Assembly: GCA_019722365.1 (NCBI GenBank) | Contig: JADFUC010000844.1 | Location: forward strand, 1-64,000 | Direction: 5' to 3' | Source: Lithospermum erythrorhizon | Taxonomy: Eukaryota; Streptophyta; Magnoliopsida; Boraginales; Boraginaceae | DNA: 64,000 bases | In this document: one piece after another, positions 11,959 to 23,350 of the stretch | Position numbering within the stretch: the stretch's first letter is position 1 | Layout of the letters: each line of letters starts with the position of its first letter | Made by a program: the position numbers and the translations under genes | Notes under the pieces: model-generated | Told to the model about the DNA's origin: nothing | The model's input: the letters and a program-made list of their open reading frames with translations, nothing else | Databases searched by the model: none

Positions 11959-13381
11959 AAGCATTTTGTATGTTAGTCTTGTGATACAAGAAAACGTATA
12001 AATCTATCTATATATAAGAAAACTTGTAATTTAAGCATTTCGAAATAAATTAGCTTTTCAAGTCAACCATGCTCAGAGTCTACGTTTTTTCATCATTAAG
12101 AGTGAAGCGCTGCCATTAAAATTGGCCAAATCACTTCCGCGATGGAAATTAAATGGCAGCTTCAAATCCATTTCATAAGAAAGCCAAAAGCAGCGTCATC
12201 GTGTATAAATCGTGGCCAATAAATGCGATGGAGATGTGACAGTGAAAGAAATTTCATCATTCAAACAGGTCTATATTGATCAAATGGTATAGTTGATTTG
12301 TTGGGGATTTAATTTTATTTTTAAAACAGGTACTATGCATTTGAAGTGATAAAAATCGTATAAACAATGGATAAAGAACGTGTGAGGAAGACAAGAAACG
12401 ATTATTATGAAGGTGGTTTGTTATGCTTCTATCATTTGTCACAGATGATCCAAACTAGTTAAACATAAACTGTCACATTAAAGGAAATCAAGTTTCGTTA
12501 GCCTGACTAGGCCATGGCTGCCTTAGCAAAAACAAACATAGTGGTCCATATTACATCAAGTTTCAAACTTCCTCCATCAAGTTGCTTCATCATCAATTCA
12601 CCAAGAGGAGACTCCCTTTCCCACTAAAATTGAAACTTAGGGGAGAAGACAGACAAATATTCTGTTTATGATTACTTGGGCTTTCCAATTGTTTACTTCG
12701 AAATTCTTGATGTATTTCTTTATGTTTATTAAATTGTACTTCTCTCCCTTGAATTTTGGTTTTGGAAGAGATGTTAACATAATCCCTAATTTGAGATATG
12801 GATTGAGTTTGGAAGATGATGTTTTGAATTTATTTCTAATCTTTTCAACATAAATCATAGTACAAGACTAACAAGAATTTGGTATGGTAGTCTCAAATGA
12901 ACATAGAAAAAGAATAATGTCATACCCTATAATGAAGGACCTAAAATTTATATCACCGTAGGAAAAACATTGAACGAATAATGTCATCGTATTCATATAT
13001 AACCGTGCCCATTTACTGGGATAAAGGCAAGCTGAGATTGATCCCATAATTATGTCTGATTCCATACCTCAACAAAACTACAGCTTTGCTTGAAGAATAA
13101 AGCATTATCTCTTGGCTCAGGCTAGTAATAGAACCAAGGAGACTTTGAAAAAAACACCACTGTCCACAGGCAAATGGAAACACAATTCAATGACCTTAAC
13201 AAAGTTTCCACAATCAGAGCCAACATCATCCGAGTAAAAGAGAAGTTTATTATGTCGCACGCAAATTTACAAAACCTCGAAAGCAAAGCAGTTAACACAT
13301 AGCATCGCGGAGACATGAACCTCCGTGGTTCCTACTCATCTGGCATACCAAATATCTAAGGTATAGAATCTCCTATTCACT
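11959..13381. other. Intergenic, downstream of LDAP1-like gene
   Basis: AT-rich sequence with the second A-box-like copy at 12280-12302. A 37-codon plus-strand frame at 12514-12627 (MAALAKTNIVV...) is too short to call. The last few hundred bases before 13382 are probably the 3' UTR of the minus-strand LDAP1-like gene. Confidence 0.5.
12280..12302 (+). repeat. tRNA A-box-like fragment, right copy
   Basis: Identical over 23 bp to 7071-7093. The upstream bases are also partly similar (GTCTATATTGA against GTCTAGAGTGC). The copies lie outside the two LTR-like repeats but at unequal distances, so they are not a simple target-site duplication. Confidence 0.4.
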
Positions 13382-15382
13382 TCAATCAGAGTCACTACCA
13401 CTGGAGGATGGTGCTTCTTCCTTCTTCGCTACACCTGCCTCGACCTGTTTGTAAGCTTTCACCAAATCTTCGACAGGAACTAATGGTACATAACCGAAGA
13501 TTGCATAACCCTTAGCAGTCAAATCTACGATTAAGTTGTTGTACTTCTCGGACCAGTGAGCAGCAGTTGGAAGAGCTGCCTCCGCGAAACCATGCAAAGC
13601 AGGGTGGTGGTCAATTTTGTACCATACAAGAGCCAATTTGCTCACAGTAAAGTTTTTGGACAATGAACCAGCACGAGATACAGCTGCCATTGGACCGCTG
13701 ACCCGAGCTTCTTCAACCAAGGTTTTAGCAAGATTTGAAACCTTCAACACAGTGGTGTGAACTTCATGCACAATTTTCTTGGCCAGAGGAGGAGCAGATT
13801 CGTCAAATTTGTAAGTTACTTCATCCACCTATTATCAACCACAAGAATACAGCACATGAATGTTAAATAGCTCTAACAGACAAGTCATCCCATCATCCAA
13901 AAATTATCTATATTTTAACCACACGAGCCTACGGGACTAACACGTTTGATTATATTTATGTCTAACATCAAATAAGGTTATTGGGACCTTCTACAGCCAA
14001 AAAACTTCACCTGATTATACATGGATTGATCGGTGGCATCAATCAATAGGTTTACTGCCTCATTCTATGAGCTTAATCCTCCGTAATTAGCAGTCAACTC
14101 TCAAGACTATCATTTCATATTTGAATCAAATAGCCTCATGCCACAAACATCTAACCCCAAAAATTTCCAGTTCATCATTCATATTCAAAGTGAGATACTC
14201 CCTCCACCTCATGAAGATTGTCTAGTTTAATTTCCAATAGTCAAATTAGCATACTTTGTAGCCTTAGTTATTCTTTAATTCCTCTTTTTTAGCCTTAATT
14301 ACCACATATTACATTGATTTGAAAAAAAAAATTATCATGTTGGTAGTAAATTACATAAAATTATTTAGCATTTGATATACGGAGTTTTTTTAAACAAATA
14401 ATATACAACTCATAAAAATAATGAAGTTCAGAATATAAAAGTCAACCATCAAAACTCAAAACTAGAGGTAAGTCCTATTTTCTCCCTTCAGCACCAATTC
14501 AGTCAGTAACAACTCCTACACAATCATCCAATACCCTTCATACACAACCCAATAAACACAACAAAATAATGAACACGCAACAAAAATCAATCGGGTAATT
14601 ACCCGGCTAGATGAAGTGTCTAACCAATCAAGTTACCCGATACCTGCTCTAAGCCGACAACACTACATACATCTAACAAAAAATCACCATAGCATCAATG
14701 ATTATAAACTGAAACACCATTTCTCCCTTCAAGAGTTCAAGACCAATTCAATCATCTGATATTATCTCACCCACCACAACTCCTACAAAATCACCTAACA
14801 CTCGGAATATACAAACCAACAAACACAACAAAACAATAAACACAAAACAAAAACCATTTGAAATCCAATTACCTTCTTATCGACAAAAACAAGAACACCT
14901 TCAGAAAGATATTTAAACGTCTCATAAAAGGGGCACACAAAAATTCCTACACAATGAGTCCGGCTTGATACTATTTATCCCTCCAATTCGACCGAACCTA
15001 AAGAAAAGAACTTCGACTCAAACTTTTCGAGCAAAATTGAGCATTCAAGTTCTTTAACAGGCATATACACAATCACCCAACCCCCTTCATACACAACCCA
15101 ACAAACACAACAAACAATAAACACAAAACCAAAACCACCCAAAATCAAATTTACCTTCGTATCCACAAAAACAAGAACATTTTCAGGAACATCTTTAAAC
15201 CTCTCATAAACAGGGCTCACAACAGATGAAACAGCCTTCTCAACAACCCCAACAGTCGATTTCAACGGACCGGAATTATTCTTCCCAAATTCATACAAAT
15301 TCGAAACGAAAACGACAACGTTTAAAGCCACCACCCTCACAAACCCGAGGTGCTTCAATTCTTGATCTCCACTTTTCTCCAT
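13382..15382 (-). CDS. LDAP1: REF/SRPP-family lipid droplet-associated protein (LDAP1-like)
   Basis: Two exons on the minus strand, 15382-15155 and 13828-13382. The donor is AAG|GTAAAT and the acceptor AATAG|GTGGATG; they join in phase 0 to 224 residues. The family coats lipid droplets and, in latex plants, rubber particles. Recognisable text includes HLGFVRVVALNVVVFVSNLY, VYERFKDVPENVLVFVDTKV, the SAPPLAKKIVHEVHTTVLKV segment, SRAGSLSKNFTVSKLALVWY, and an acidic/Ser tail (APSSSGSDSD). The start at 15382 is the only ATG fitting the family N-terminus; the frame opens slightly further upstream without an ATG. No signal peptide or transmembrane helix is seen, as expected for a peripheral droplet protein. 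In Arabidopsis the LDAP1 locus (At1g67360) lies next to the At1g67340 F-box gene, matching the order here. The intron carries an exon-fragment duplication. Confidence 0.93.
14873..14946 (-). repeat. Duplicated exon-1 fragment inside the LDAP1 intron
   Basis: The minus strand from 14946 to 14873 repeats the 3' end of exon 1 in the same frame: CPFYETFKYLSEGVLVFVDK against SPVYERFKDVPENVLVFVDT. It keeps a donor-like AAG|GTAATT and has a possible TGTAG acceptor before it. Adjacent intron text is also duplicated, with AACACAACAAA-rich blocks near 14510-14600, 14800-14870 and 15070-15150. It could be an alternative exon or a decaying segmental duplicate. Confidence 0.6.
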
Positions 15383-18300
15383 CTCAACCTTCAAGAAAAA
15401 ACAATAAAATCAAATAAACAAATCACAAGCATATCATATACACAAAATTATTCCAACTCTTATGTCACTAATTAATTACCAGATATTATACAAAAGTATT
15501 ATCAAGAAAGTATACTCAAATATCCCAAAAAGATTGTCTACTTTGATCAAAATTAACAAAATTTAGCTTCTTACTTTGCTCATATAACTTAGATTTCAAT
15601 AAAAATAATATATTTTTTTAAAATCATTATGAGTAATATTTCGTGACAAATTTCAAAAAAACAATTAGCAAAAGTAATAGTAAAAACGTTAATTGGCGCA
15701 CATGCTTAGATTTCGATAGAGATAATGAGAATGATGCAGCGATTGAGTTAGACGTTGATAGAATCTCATCTCATATGTAGGAGAAAAAGGGGATTTGAAA
15801 TTTTTTGTAAAACAACACCTCCATCCCAAAAATAGTAAATATCTTTAATTATAAAATTATAAAAAGTTAATATTTGAAAATATATATTAAAGAAGCAGAA
15901 TCCTTGATATCATATCATATTATTTAACATCATTACTTGAATTAAATGTTGAGAGGATTTATAAAGTTTAGTAAAATAGTAAAATGAAACAATATTTTAA
16001 GAAGGAGGAGTATTAACTATAAAAAAAAACTTAGATTTCAATAAAAGTAATTGTAGTAACAGAAATTATATATTTTCACCAAATATTATAAAATTATCTA
16101 GTTCGATTTTGAAAGTTGGATATTTTAGATATGAATCGAAATAACATTAAAAATATCGTGTTTTCATACATGTTGGCAAAATGATACAGTATAATTACCT
16201 TTGAGGAGCTCATAGATGAATATTATGAAAAGTAATTGAGAATTTATTTGAAATTAAGTATTTTGATTTTGACAAACTTATTATGATCGTGATATATATA
16301 AGGGGAAGGGGGGAGTTAAATCGATGGGTAATATGAAGCCACGTGTCACGTAATTTGTGGAAATGAAAGATTCTTTGTCGGTAAGTTGAAGAGGAATCTT
16401 GTGGAGTCTTCGAAAGTCCTCTTGGCACTGCTTAAATACCCAAAGAAACTCCTACTCCTTCCTAAAACGGAACCTTGTGGACTCCCCATATCGTGCTAAT
16501 GGTACATTACCTTGTAGAATAAATAAAATATAAATAATTTATTAACATTATAAATATAATATATACAATATTAAATAGTTATATATTTATATGTCATATA
16601 ATATTAAATAAATGTGTGTTATATTAACTATATTGTATATGTAATTTTTTTTTTAATTTGTTTATTTATTTGGAGTAATCAATATTTTATGATATATATA
16701 TTTAAAGTGGAAATTAAATTATAAATATTTTATAATAAAATATTCTTTCAAATCAATTCTCTTTATTATACAATTAATTTAGTATATATTAAAAAAAAAA
16801 GTAAAATTAAAAAATAAAATGTCAATTCGCGATGCCTGTGAATTGGTTTGAAATTGATAATTTAATAACAAAAGTAGTCGAAAGTGCGTTGAAAATATAA
16901 AATCTGATTTTAATCTTGAAGGAACAAGTATTTTGAAAACAAAAAAATTAAAATTTAGAAACTAGTAAGAAAACGGAGGAAGAATAATTTTATAATAAAA
17001 TATATTAGTATTGTTAAAAATTTTAAATATAAAAATAATTTAAAAAGTAATAATATCTAAATTATATGAAAATATATAATTCTATTGAATATCTTAATAT
17101 CAATTGCTTTTGTATTTTTTGAAGAAATATATTTAAATTAATATTTTATTATGTTGGATTAAACTAAATATATTGTGTATTGTAATATTTAAAAGTAATA
17201 TATTTTTATTCTATATAATTTTGAAGTACTACTAATTTCTTTAAAATTTATATTTAAAATTAATATATTAATATTATTTTATCATATATTTTTTATAATA
17301 AATAAATAAATAAAATTTAAAATTAATAAATTTATATTACTTTAATATATGTTATTTTTCTATTATTCTTATTGTTATATATGAAATATATAAGATAAAA
17401 TTATTTGATTAAACTTGTCTCAAAGCAAGTAATTGAATTGTTCAAAATAATTGACTTTCTTTAAGTTAAATTCAATTCTGGCGTTCGTTATTGCGACGAA
17501 TTCGTTCGTTAAATACCCGACGTCTTGCCAAGAGATTAACTTACATTCTGCATCTGGCGAAATTTTATGCGGAAGAGGTAAATGGCGGGAATATTATGCG
17601 GTATGTCGATCCGTCGTTTGTCCTTACGGTCATTTTAGATCCTTAAAATCTTAAATGCATTTTTATTAAATTCTACCATCAATTTTACGTGAAATTTGGG
17701 TTGTCCATCAATTTTAAACAATTAAATGAACGATAACTTTTTCAATCAAAATATATTTATTTCAATAATTAAAAATAAAGGAAAAGCGCTGAAAATAAAT
17801 CTTCTTAAAACACATCTCCGTCTTCATCATTAACCAATAACTATGGATTTAAATTCAGATATCATAAAGTTAGCGTCTAGTCCTCATTATTCACAAGGAG
17901 CGCAAATGAAATTCTTATATTGTAGTTGCCACTTGCCACCATTCAAATTTAGGGTAGGGCTATAGTAGTAAAGGTTGAAGGTGTTCAAAGTGCTAACATT
18001 TTTTTTAAAAATGTCTTTTAAAAAATTCAATATATGTAGACATAAATGTATTTTAAATATACATTTATGAACAAATAAGCACAAATACATTTTAACGTTG
18101 ATAAATTCTGATGAGTACAAATATATTATGTATACATTTATGAGCCCATCAATCCCGACCAATTATATGTGAGGCCAGTCTATTGAATCTATAACGTATC
18201 AATCTCGAGTTTCGGAACGAAACGTTACAATCTTACATCCTTAAATATGTTTTATGAGCTCGTTTTAGTTTGTCATATGCCTCAAAACGATTTTAATTTT

Positions 18301-18833
18301 AAAAAAGATATATTATAACAATCATATATCATTTCCAAATAATAATAATGTATATAATTTACCATAAATAATGAATAACATCTATATGTTGCAAATTTTC
18401 ACAATTCAATTAACTTTAATCTTGATGTAAGATCTATAAACTATATCTTCTCCCATTAATCTATGAACTATATCTTCTTCTCTGTGTGAAATTGGTATGA
18501 TGTAGACCTAAAAAAAGTTATCCGTATGCGTTGAGCTTCAAACATGCAGCAGAACAGCTACCTCTATAGTGCAGACTGCAGAGCGTCAAATCTATTTTAA
18601 ATGACATTTCTGGGTGATACTGAAACATACCTACCTTGCCCCGAGTAAAGGTATCTTACTAAATATATCGATTCATAGAAACAAGAATGTTCAAGTTTGT
18701 AGGTTATTCGACAGCTCGAGATCTATCAGTGCGCATTCGATGAGTAGTAGTTGCGGGTCCCTGTTATAAAAGAATAGTCGCAGTGCATATACGACGCTAT
18801 CTCCACCAATCTGGCACTTTCAGCCTCCTACTC
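15383..18833. other. Intergenic, very AT-rich
   Basis: 15383-15440 is probably the LDAP1-like leader. From about 16500 to 17450 the sequence is extremely AT-rich. An open frame at 17451-17654 (plus) sits in a slightly less AT-rich patch but shows no known motif. No RNA gene or element could be defined. Confidence 0.55.
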
Positions 18834-19533
18834 CTATGCTGAGCGAGCTTCGCTGCAGGATCTCCATATCATATTAACAGCATCTTTGCTCTTTGGAGGG
18901 AACTGGTATTCAAAGTGATGTGAAATGCTTTTGACAAACGCATCCCTTTGACAGACTGGTTCAAAAAGAGTGGATGAATAAGAACTGGAAGAGAAAGCGT
19001 CAGCATATATATCAGAAATGGGATAATACTGCAATATGAAATTATAAGTACAACGATAACTTCCATTAAAAGGCAAAGGATCACTTAAACCAATAATCCC
19101 ATGCTCAAGGTTATCTCAAGATCTAATTACAGAAAGGGATGCATGAATATTTACAATATAGAAAAGCATATCATCACTTGTATCTCCGTATATGTCAAAA
19201 TATGGATTCAGTACATGCAAACTCTCTGCATGTCTACACAACAATAACAATTCCCTTGGAAATCAATTTAAGATAACAATAGCAACACATGTAACTGAAA
19301 TTTGCATCATTTAAAAACTACATGGGCAATTTAATCGCAAATAATTTTGGAAACCATGAAGATGGTTATTAAGAGAGCTGCTAGAAATCATGCTTTCTAG
19401 GTGAAACAAAATAATTTAACAGCTAGTAAATCTTACTACATAACTTACTGTTTGTATGCCTTCATTTGATGCCCTTCCCATCTCATAGATGTTGTTTAGT
19501 AGCCGTGCAAGAGCCCCTCTAACTTTTCCTTCC
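18834..19533 (-). pseudogene. Unidentified exon-like segments
   Basis: Two minus-strand stretches look exonic. 19533-19450 starts after TTATAG, reads EGKVRGALARLLNNIYEMGR and ends at ACA|GTAAGT. 19084-18834 starts after TTTAAG, reads DPLPFNGSYRCTYNFILQYY and ends with a stop after CSEARSA. I do not recognise the protein. The pieces may be the 3' end of a gene or a decayed fragment; no upstream exons could be assigned. Confidence 0.35.
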
Positions 19534-19553
19534 TATAACATGAAGGATATTCA

Positions 19554-19846
19554 ATGATATTTCTTAAATTTGATGTTTCTGAGTTGATTTGTGAGTTGGA
19601 TGATGAGGCAGTATATGACGTTTATGATAATGATGATCATCCTAATCCGAAGTGTGGGGTAAACCAAGTTCACTTTAAAACTAGTTCTGAGCTAGCAAGA
19701 GAGGAGTTATGTGCTCAAGGATTGTTACTGATGACTTGGTGTACGATGAATATGAGCATGATAATATGGAGAAAGTCATACATGATGACTATGATGATGA
19801 ACAGGAATCTGAAGATGCTCTTGTTAATCTGAAAGTTGTCCATTAG
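19554..19846 (+). pseudogene. Acidic coding-like remnant with a frame break
   Basis: Plus-strand text is Asp/Glu-rich in one frame (SELICELDDEAVYDVYDNDD) up to about 19720. It then continues in another frame (DDLVYDEYEHDNMEKVIHDD) to a TAG at 19844. The acidic composition carries across the shift, which suggests a frameshifted fragment of a real protein. Family unknown. Confidence 0.35.
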
Positions 19847-20007
19847 GCCTAAATAAGCCAACTAAAAAACTACTGAATATGAGATAATCGAACGGTCTAG
19901 CAGTTGAGTTAGCACCGTTTGATCGTTGATGAGTATGAATAATTGATATCAAATAGTATGTTAGTTTCCAGATGATGAAACATTTATCAGATGGTATATA
20001 GAAAGGT

Positions 20008-20478
20008 CTACAGACCAAGCCTCTTAGGCTTGAGATAGGTAGAAGAGCCTTTCTTTAACTCAGGCAATGAAACTTGTTGCTGCTTCTTAATCTTGGCTCT
20101 CTTCATTCTCTCATTCTCCATGAGTTCCCTTTCCACCTCACTTTGTATCTTCCTCGAGTTCTTCGTTTCTTCTTCCATCGCTGCACTACTAACAGGAAAG
20201 ACTTGTAGAGCATCCATACCCATACACGGGTTATAGACCTTCATCTTACCATAACAACCAGTGTCAATAACAGAAAATATTCCATCAACTGTTAAAGATG
20301 TCTCAGCAATGTTTGTAGCAACTATACACTTTCGTGCACCCTCTTCAGCCTTCTCAAATATCATGTTTTGGTACTGTTTTATTAGCCGAAGATACAAGCT
20401 GTTCCATACGTTCAGAAAGGGCAAAACAAGTTGCCTCCATCTCATCCTGACCGGTCATAAAGATGAGTATATCGCCTG
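20008..20478 (-). pseudogene. PRP16-type DEAH RNA helicase fragment
   Basis: After an acceptor-like GTGCAG the minus strand reads [20 protein letters not shown], then shifts frame near 20370. It continues through helicase motif V ([18 protein letters not shown]), [20 protein letters not shown] and [11 protein letters not shown]. It then jumps straight to a short tail ending [15 protein letters not shown]16-class spliceosomal helicases have a motif VI region, ratchet/OB domains and about 300 residues between these points. Their absence and the frame shift mark this as a broken copy. A link with the exon-like segments downstream is not supported. Confidence 0.8.
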
Positions 20479-20807
20479 CTGCACTTATGATATGAATGGT
20501 CATCGAGTTAGATAAACAATGAATGTATACAATGCAGAAGGTCACAAAACAACAAAAGGCAAAAATTGTGTTCTCAAAATTAATTTTTTTACAACATGAT
20601 TGCATAAGGTATATATGATGAACAACAAAGATCAAAATATAAATTACAAATATATTGCAGATTTGGTAGCTACTTAGAATAAGAGATTAATTAGGATTTG
20701 CATTTTGGCATACACAAATGCAGTCAAGACTTCAAGATGTTGCCAAATCTATGGAAAGCACTGATTCCCTCATTGATTTCATCTTCATGATTTCAAGAAA
20801 CCCATTC

Positions 20808-23271
20808 TCATGCTCCAATTTTTTCAAGATTTTGTAATACAGTCTTCATCCTTGGTCGAATCTCTGGGTCTTGTTCAGTGCATGCAAGCGCGACATGGAA
20901 CGTAGCTAATACTTCCTTCTTGGCATGTATTTCTTTTAGCAACATTGGGTCTACCAGGTCTGACAGCGGCTTTTCGTCTTCAAATCCTCGTCTCACCCAC
21001 CTGACTAGATCTGGGAATTCGGTGGAGGTTGAAGTCGTTGGAGACGAGAATTCAGGAGACTTCCCTGTCAACAACTCAAGCAAGACAACTCCAAACGAGT
21101 ACACGTCCCACTTCTGAGTAGGACGGCTTCCTGCAACCCGAGCTTCTGGTGAGCGGTAGTTATTGGGCTGGTCGGTTGGAATTGCTTTGAAATAGGGAAG
21201 AGCGCCACCCATAAGGCCGCCAGTGGAGGATGGATCATTTCCAGTGATGTTGATCAGCCTGTTGAGGCCGAAATCAGAAACATACGGCTGAAAATCATGG
21301 TCGAGGAGGATGTTTGATGGCTTTATATCTCCATGGACAAATTTCCTTGGGCTGCATTCATGAAGATAGGCCAAGCCATTAGCTGTTCCTTTTGCAATTC
21401 TCAGCCTCATCGACCATGATAAGGTGGATCCTTGACCTGTTCTGCCTGCAGAACGGTGAAACAGATTGTGACATAAATTTCTCTAAAAGAAGCATTAGGC
21501 TCTCTTAACAATTACGAATATAGATTCAATGAAATATAAATCTGGTCTCAAAACAAAGAACATGTATGCTACAGCCTCAAAATCAGTTCTAATATGTCCT
21601 AGTGGTATGAAAATTTCATGAACCAAGGCAATTTATACAGAAAAAAATGCTTGTCTACAAAGCAAATATCTTATACTCCGTATGATTTATGAGATAGAGA
21701 ACATTAAGTGCTAGATACTCACCATGAAGAGCAGAAGCCAGGTTTCCATTAGAAATGAAATCACTAATGAGAAGCTTCTCATCTGGAGCCCAATAATAAG
21801 CCCTCAACTTTACGACATTCGGATGCTTCACCTTCCCAACAGCCTGAACCTCAGCTACAAACTCCTTGTACCTCTGTTCCCCTCCTTCTCCTAACCTCCT
21901 CACTGCCACCGGCATCCCATTCCCGAGCACAACCTTGTAAACTATCCCCAACTGGCTCTTTCCCAACACATAAGCCGATGCTCTCAACAACTCATCAATC
22001 TCGCAATCGAACCCTTCATCGATTGCCACAAGATCACCATCCCCGCCATTAACACCACTACTCCCCCCTCCTCCTCCTCCTCCTCCTCCCTTGTCAGACT
22101 CCAAATCTGAATCCGTCCCTGGAAACTTCCCAATACAAGGGAAGGCACACAAATGACTCTTCTCATTGCCCCCGAGCCTCCCTTTCCCCGTACAACTACA
22201 CCCCTTACCAGAATCCTTGTTTCTCCAATACAAATAAACAATCAACAAACCCGCAAATGCTACTCCTACTGCATCAGCCACCGAAATCAACACAATCAAC
22301 CCCGGTTTTATCCCCTTCTTCGAATCACGCCTACCTACATTCCCTTCAACTGTACTCCCCCCTTCACCACCTAAACCCTCTGCACTATTCTTACAAGATT
22401 TCTTCAAAGGAAATCCACACAACAACGGATTATTCAAGAATGCAGTTGGACCCTGATTACCAAACGACCCACTTTGCGGAATTTCGCCACTCAAATCATT
22501 ATTCCTCAAATCAAAACTAACTGTCAAAGGCAAATCACCCATTGACTTAGGAAGCTCCCCTTTCAAATGATTAAACGACAAGTTCAACGTCCCGATCAAC
22601 GACTTCAACTCCCCTATATCTTCCGGTATAGTCCCCGAAAATGCATTATCCGAAAGGTCAAGTTGCTCCAAATTTGCCAGCTCCGGGAACACCCCTGCCG
22701 GAATCTCGCCGGAAAACTTATTCCCCCCAATAAGCAGCCTTTTCAACTCCCTACAACTCCTTAAATACTTAGGCAATGATCCAGACATTGAATTATTCGA
22801 TAAATCGACGTTCTGAAGGCGTCTAATGGAGCACAAAGACTTCGGAATCGTTCCGGAAAAATTATTATTATAAAGAAAAAGACTATGAAGTGAAGAAGCA
22901 TTGAATAACTGATCAGGGATTGACCCAAAAAAATTATTATCATGAAGATTAAGTCGCCGGAGAAAAGTCAACGTTCCAATCTCCGACGGAATATATCCTC
23001 GGAGATTCCTTCCAGCTAAAGAAAGTCCAACTACTCTTGAAAAAGTCAACGCTCCGGCGGAGATGTTTGAGCAAGAAACGCCGGTCCAGCTACATGGGGT
23101 TGCGTCATTTTCGTTCCAGTCGGAGAAGGCGGTGGCGCCGCCTTGGTCAACGGCAGATTTGAGGGAGAGGAGAGATAATCCGTCGGAAGTCAACGCAAAG
23201 GGGTGGTTTATGTAGTTGGAAATTGTGGTTAGGACAATGATTATGGTGATGTAATTTATGGGATTAGACAT
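20808..23271 (-). CDS. LRR receptor-like kinase, subfamily III (At1g67510/ZAR1 type)
   Basis: Two exons, 23271-21723 and 21445-20808, joined CATG|GTGAGT to CTGCAG|GC, giving 728 residues. Order: hydrophobic signal peptide (about 1-27); LRRNT with SDWNENDATPCSWTGVSCSN; about six leucine-rich repeats (LRRLNLHDNNFFGSIPDQLF and similar); a transmembrane segment near 325-350 (VLISVADAVGVAFAGLLIVY); a Gly-rich juxtamembrane stretch; then the kinase domain. The kinase is atypical. The usual VAIK lysine is Arg (VAVRRLGEGG), the HRD motif reads HGD (FVHGDIKPSNILL), while SDFGLNRL is kept. ZAR1-like members share these traits. It probably acts at the plasma membrane through scaffolding or weak kinase activity. 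The poly-Gly run comes from a GGA/GGC microsatellite. Confidence 0.95.
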
Positions 23272-23344
23272 GTTTTTGTGTGTTAGTGTATGAAAGTGAG
23301 TGTTGTGGAGAATTTAATGTTTAATAATTATGTTTTATTACCTC

Positions 23345-23350
23345 CACGTG
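23345..23350. promoter_or_regulatory. G-box (CACGTG) before the LRR kinase
   Basis: A palindromic CACGTG within CCACGTGTG lies about 74 bp before the minus-strand start codon. Such cores bind bZIP/bHLH factors. Function is not shown by sequence alone. Confidence 0.35.

Noticed and set aside
12514..12627. A 37-codon ORF (MAALAKTNIVV...) as a small gene or transit-peptide exon
   Set aside because: No donor, partner exon or recognisable family could be found. Its length is within chance expectation.
14975..15154. The read-through of LDAP1 exon 1 as part of the protein
   Set aside because: A good GTAAAT donor at 15154 and family length place this in the intron. The translated text is hydrophobic and unlike the family.
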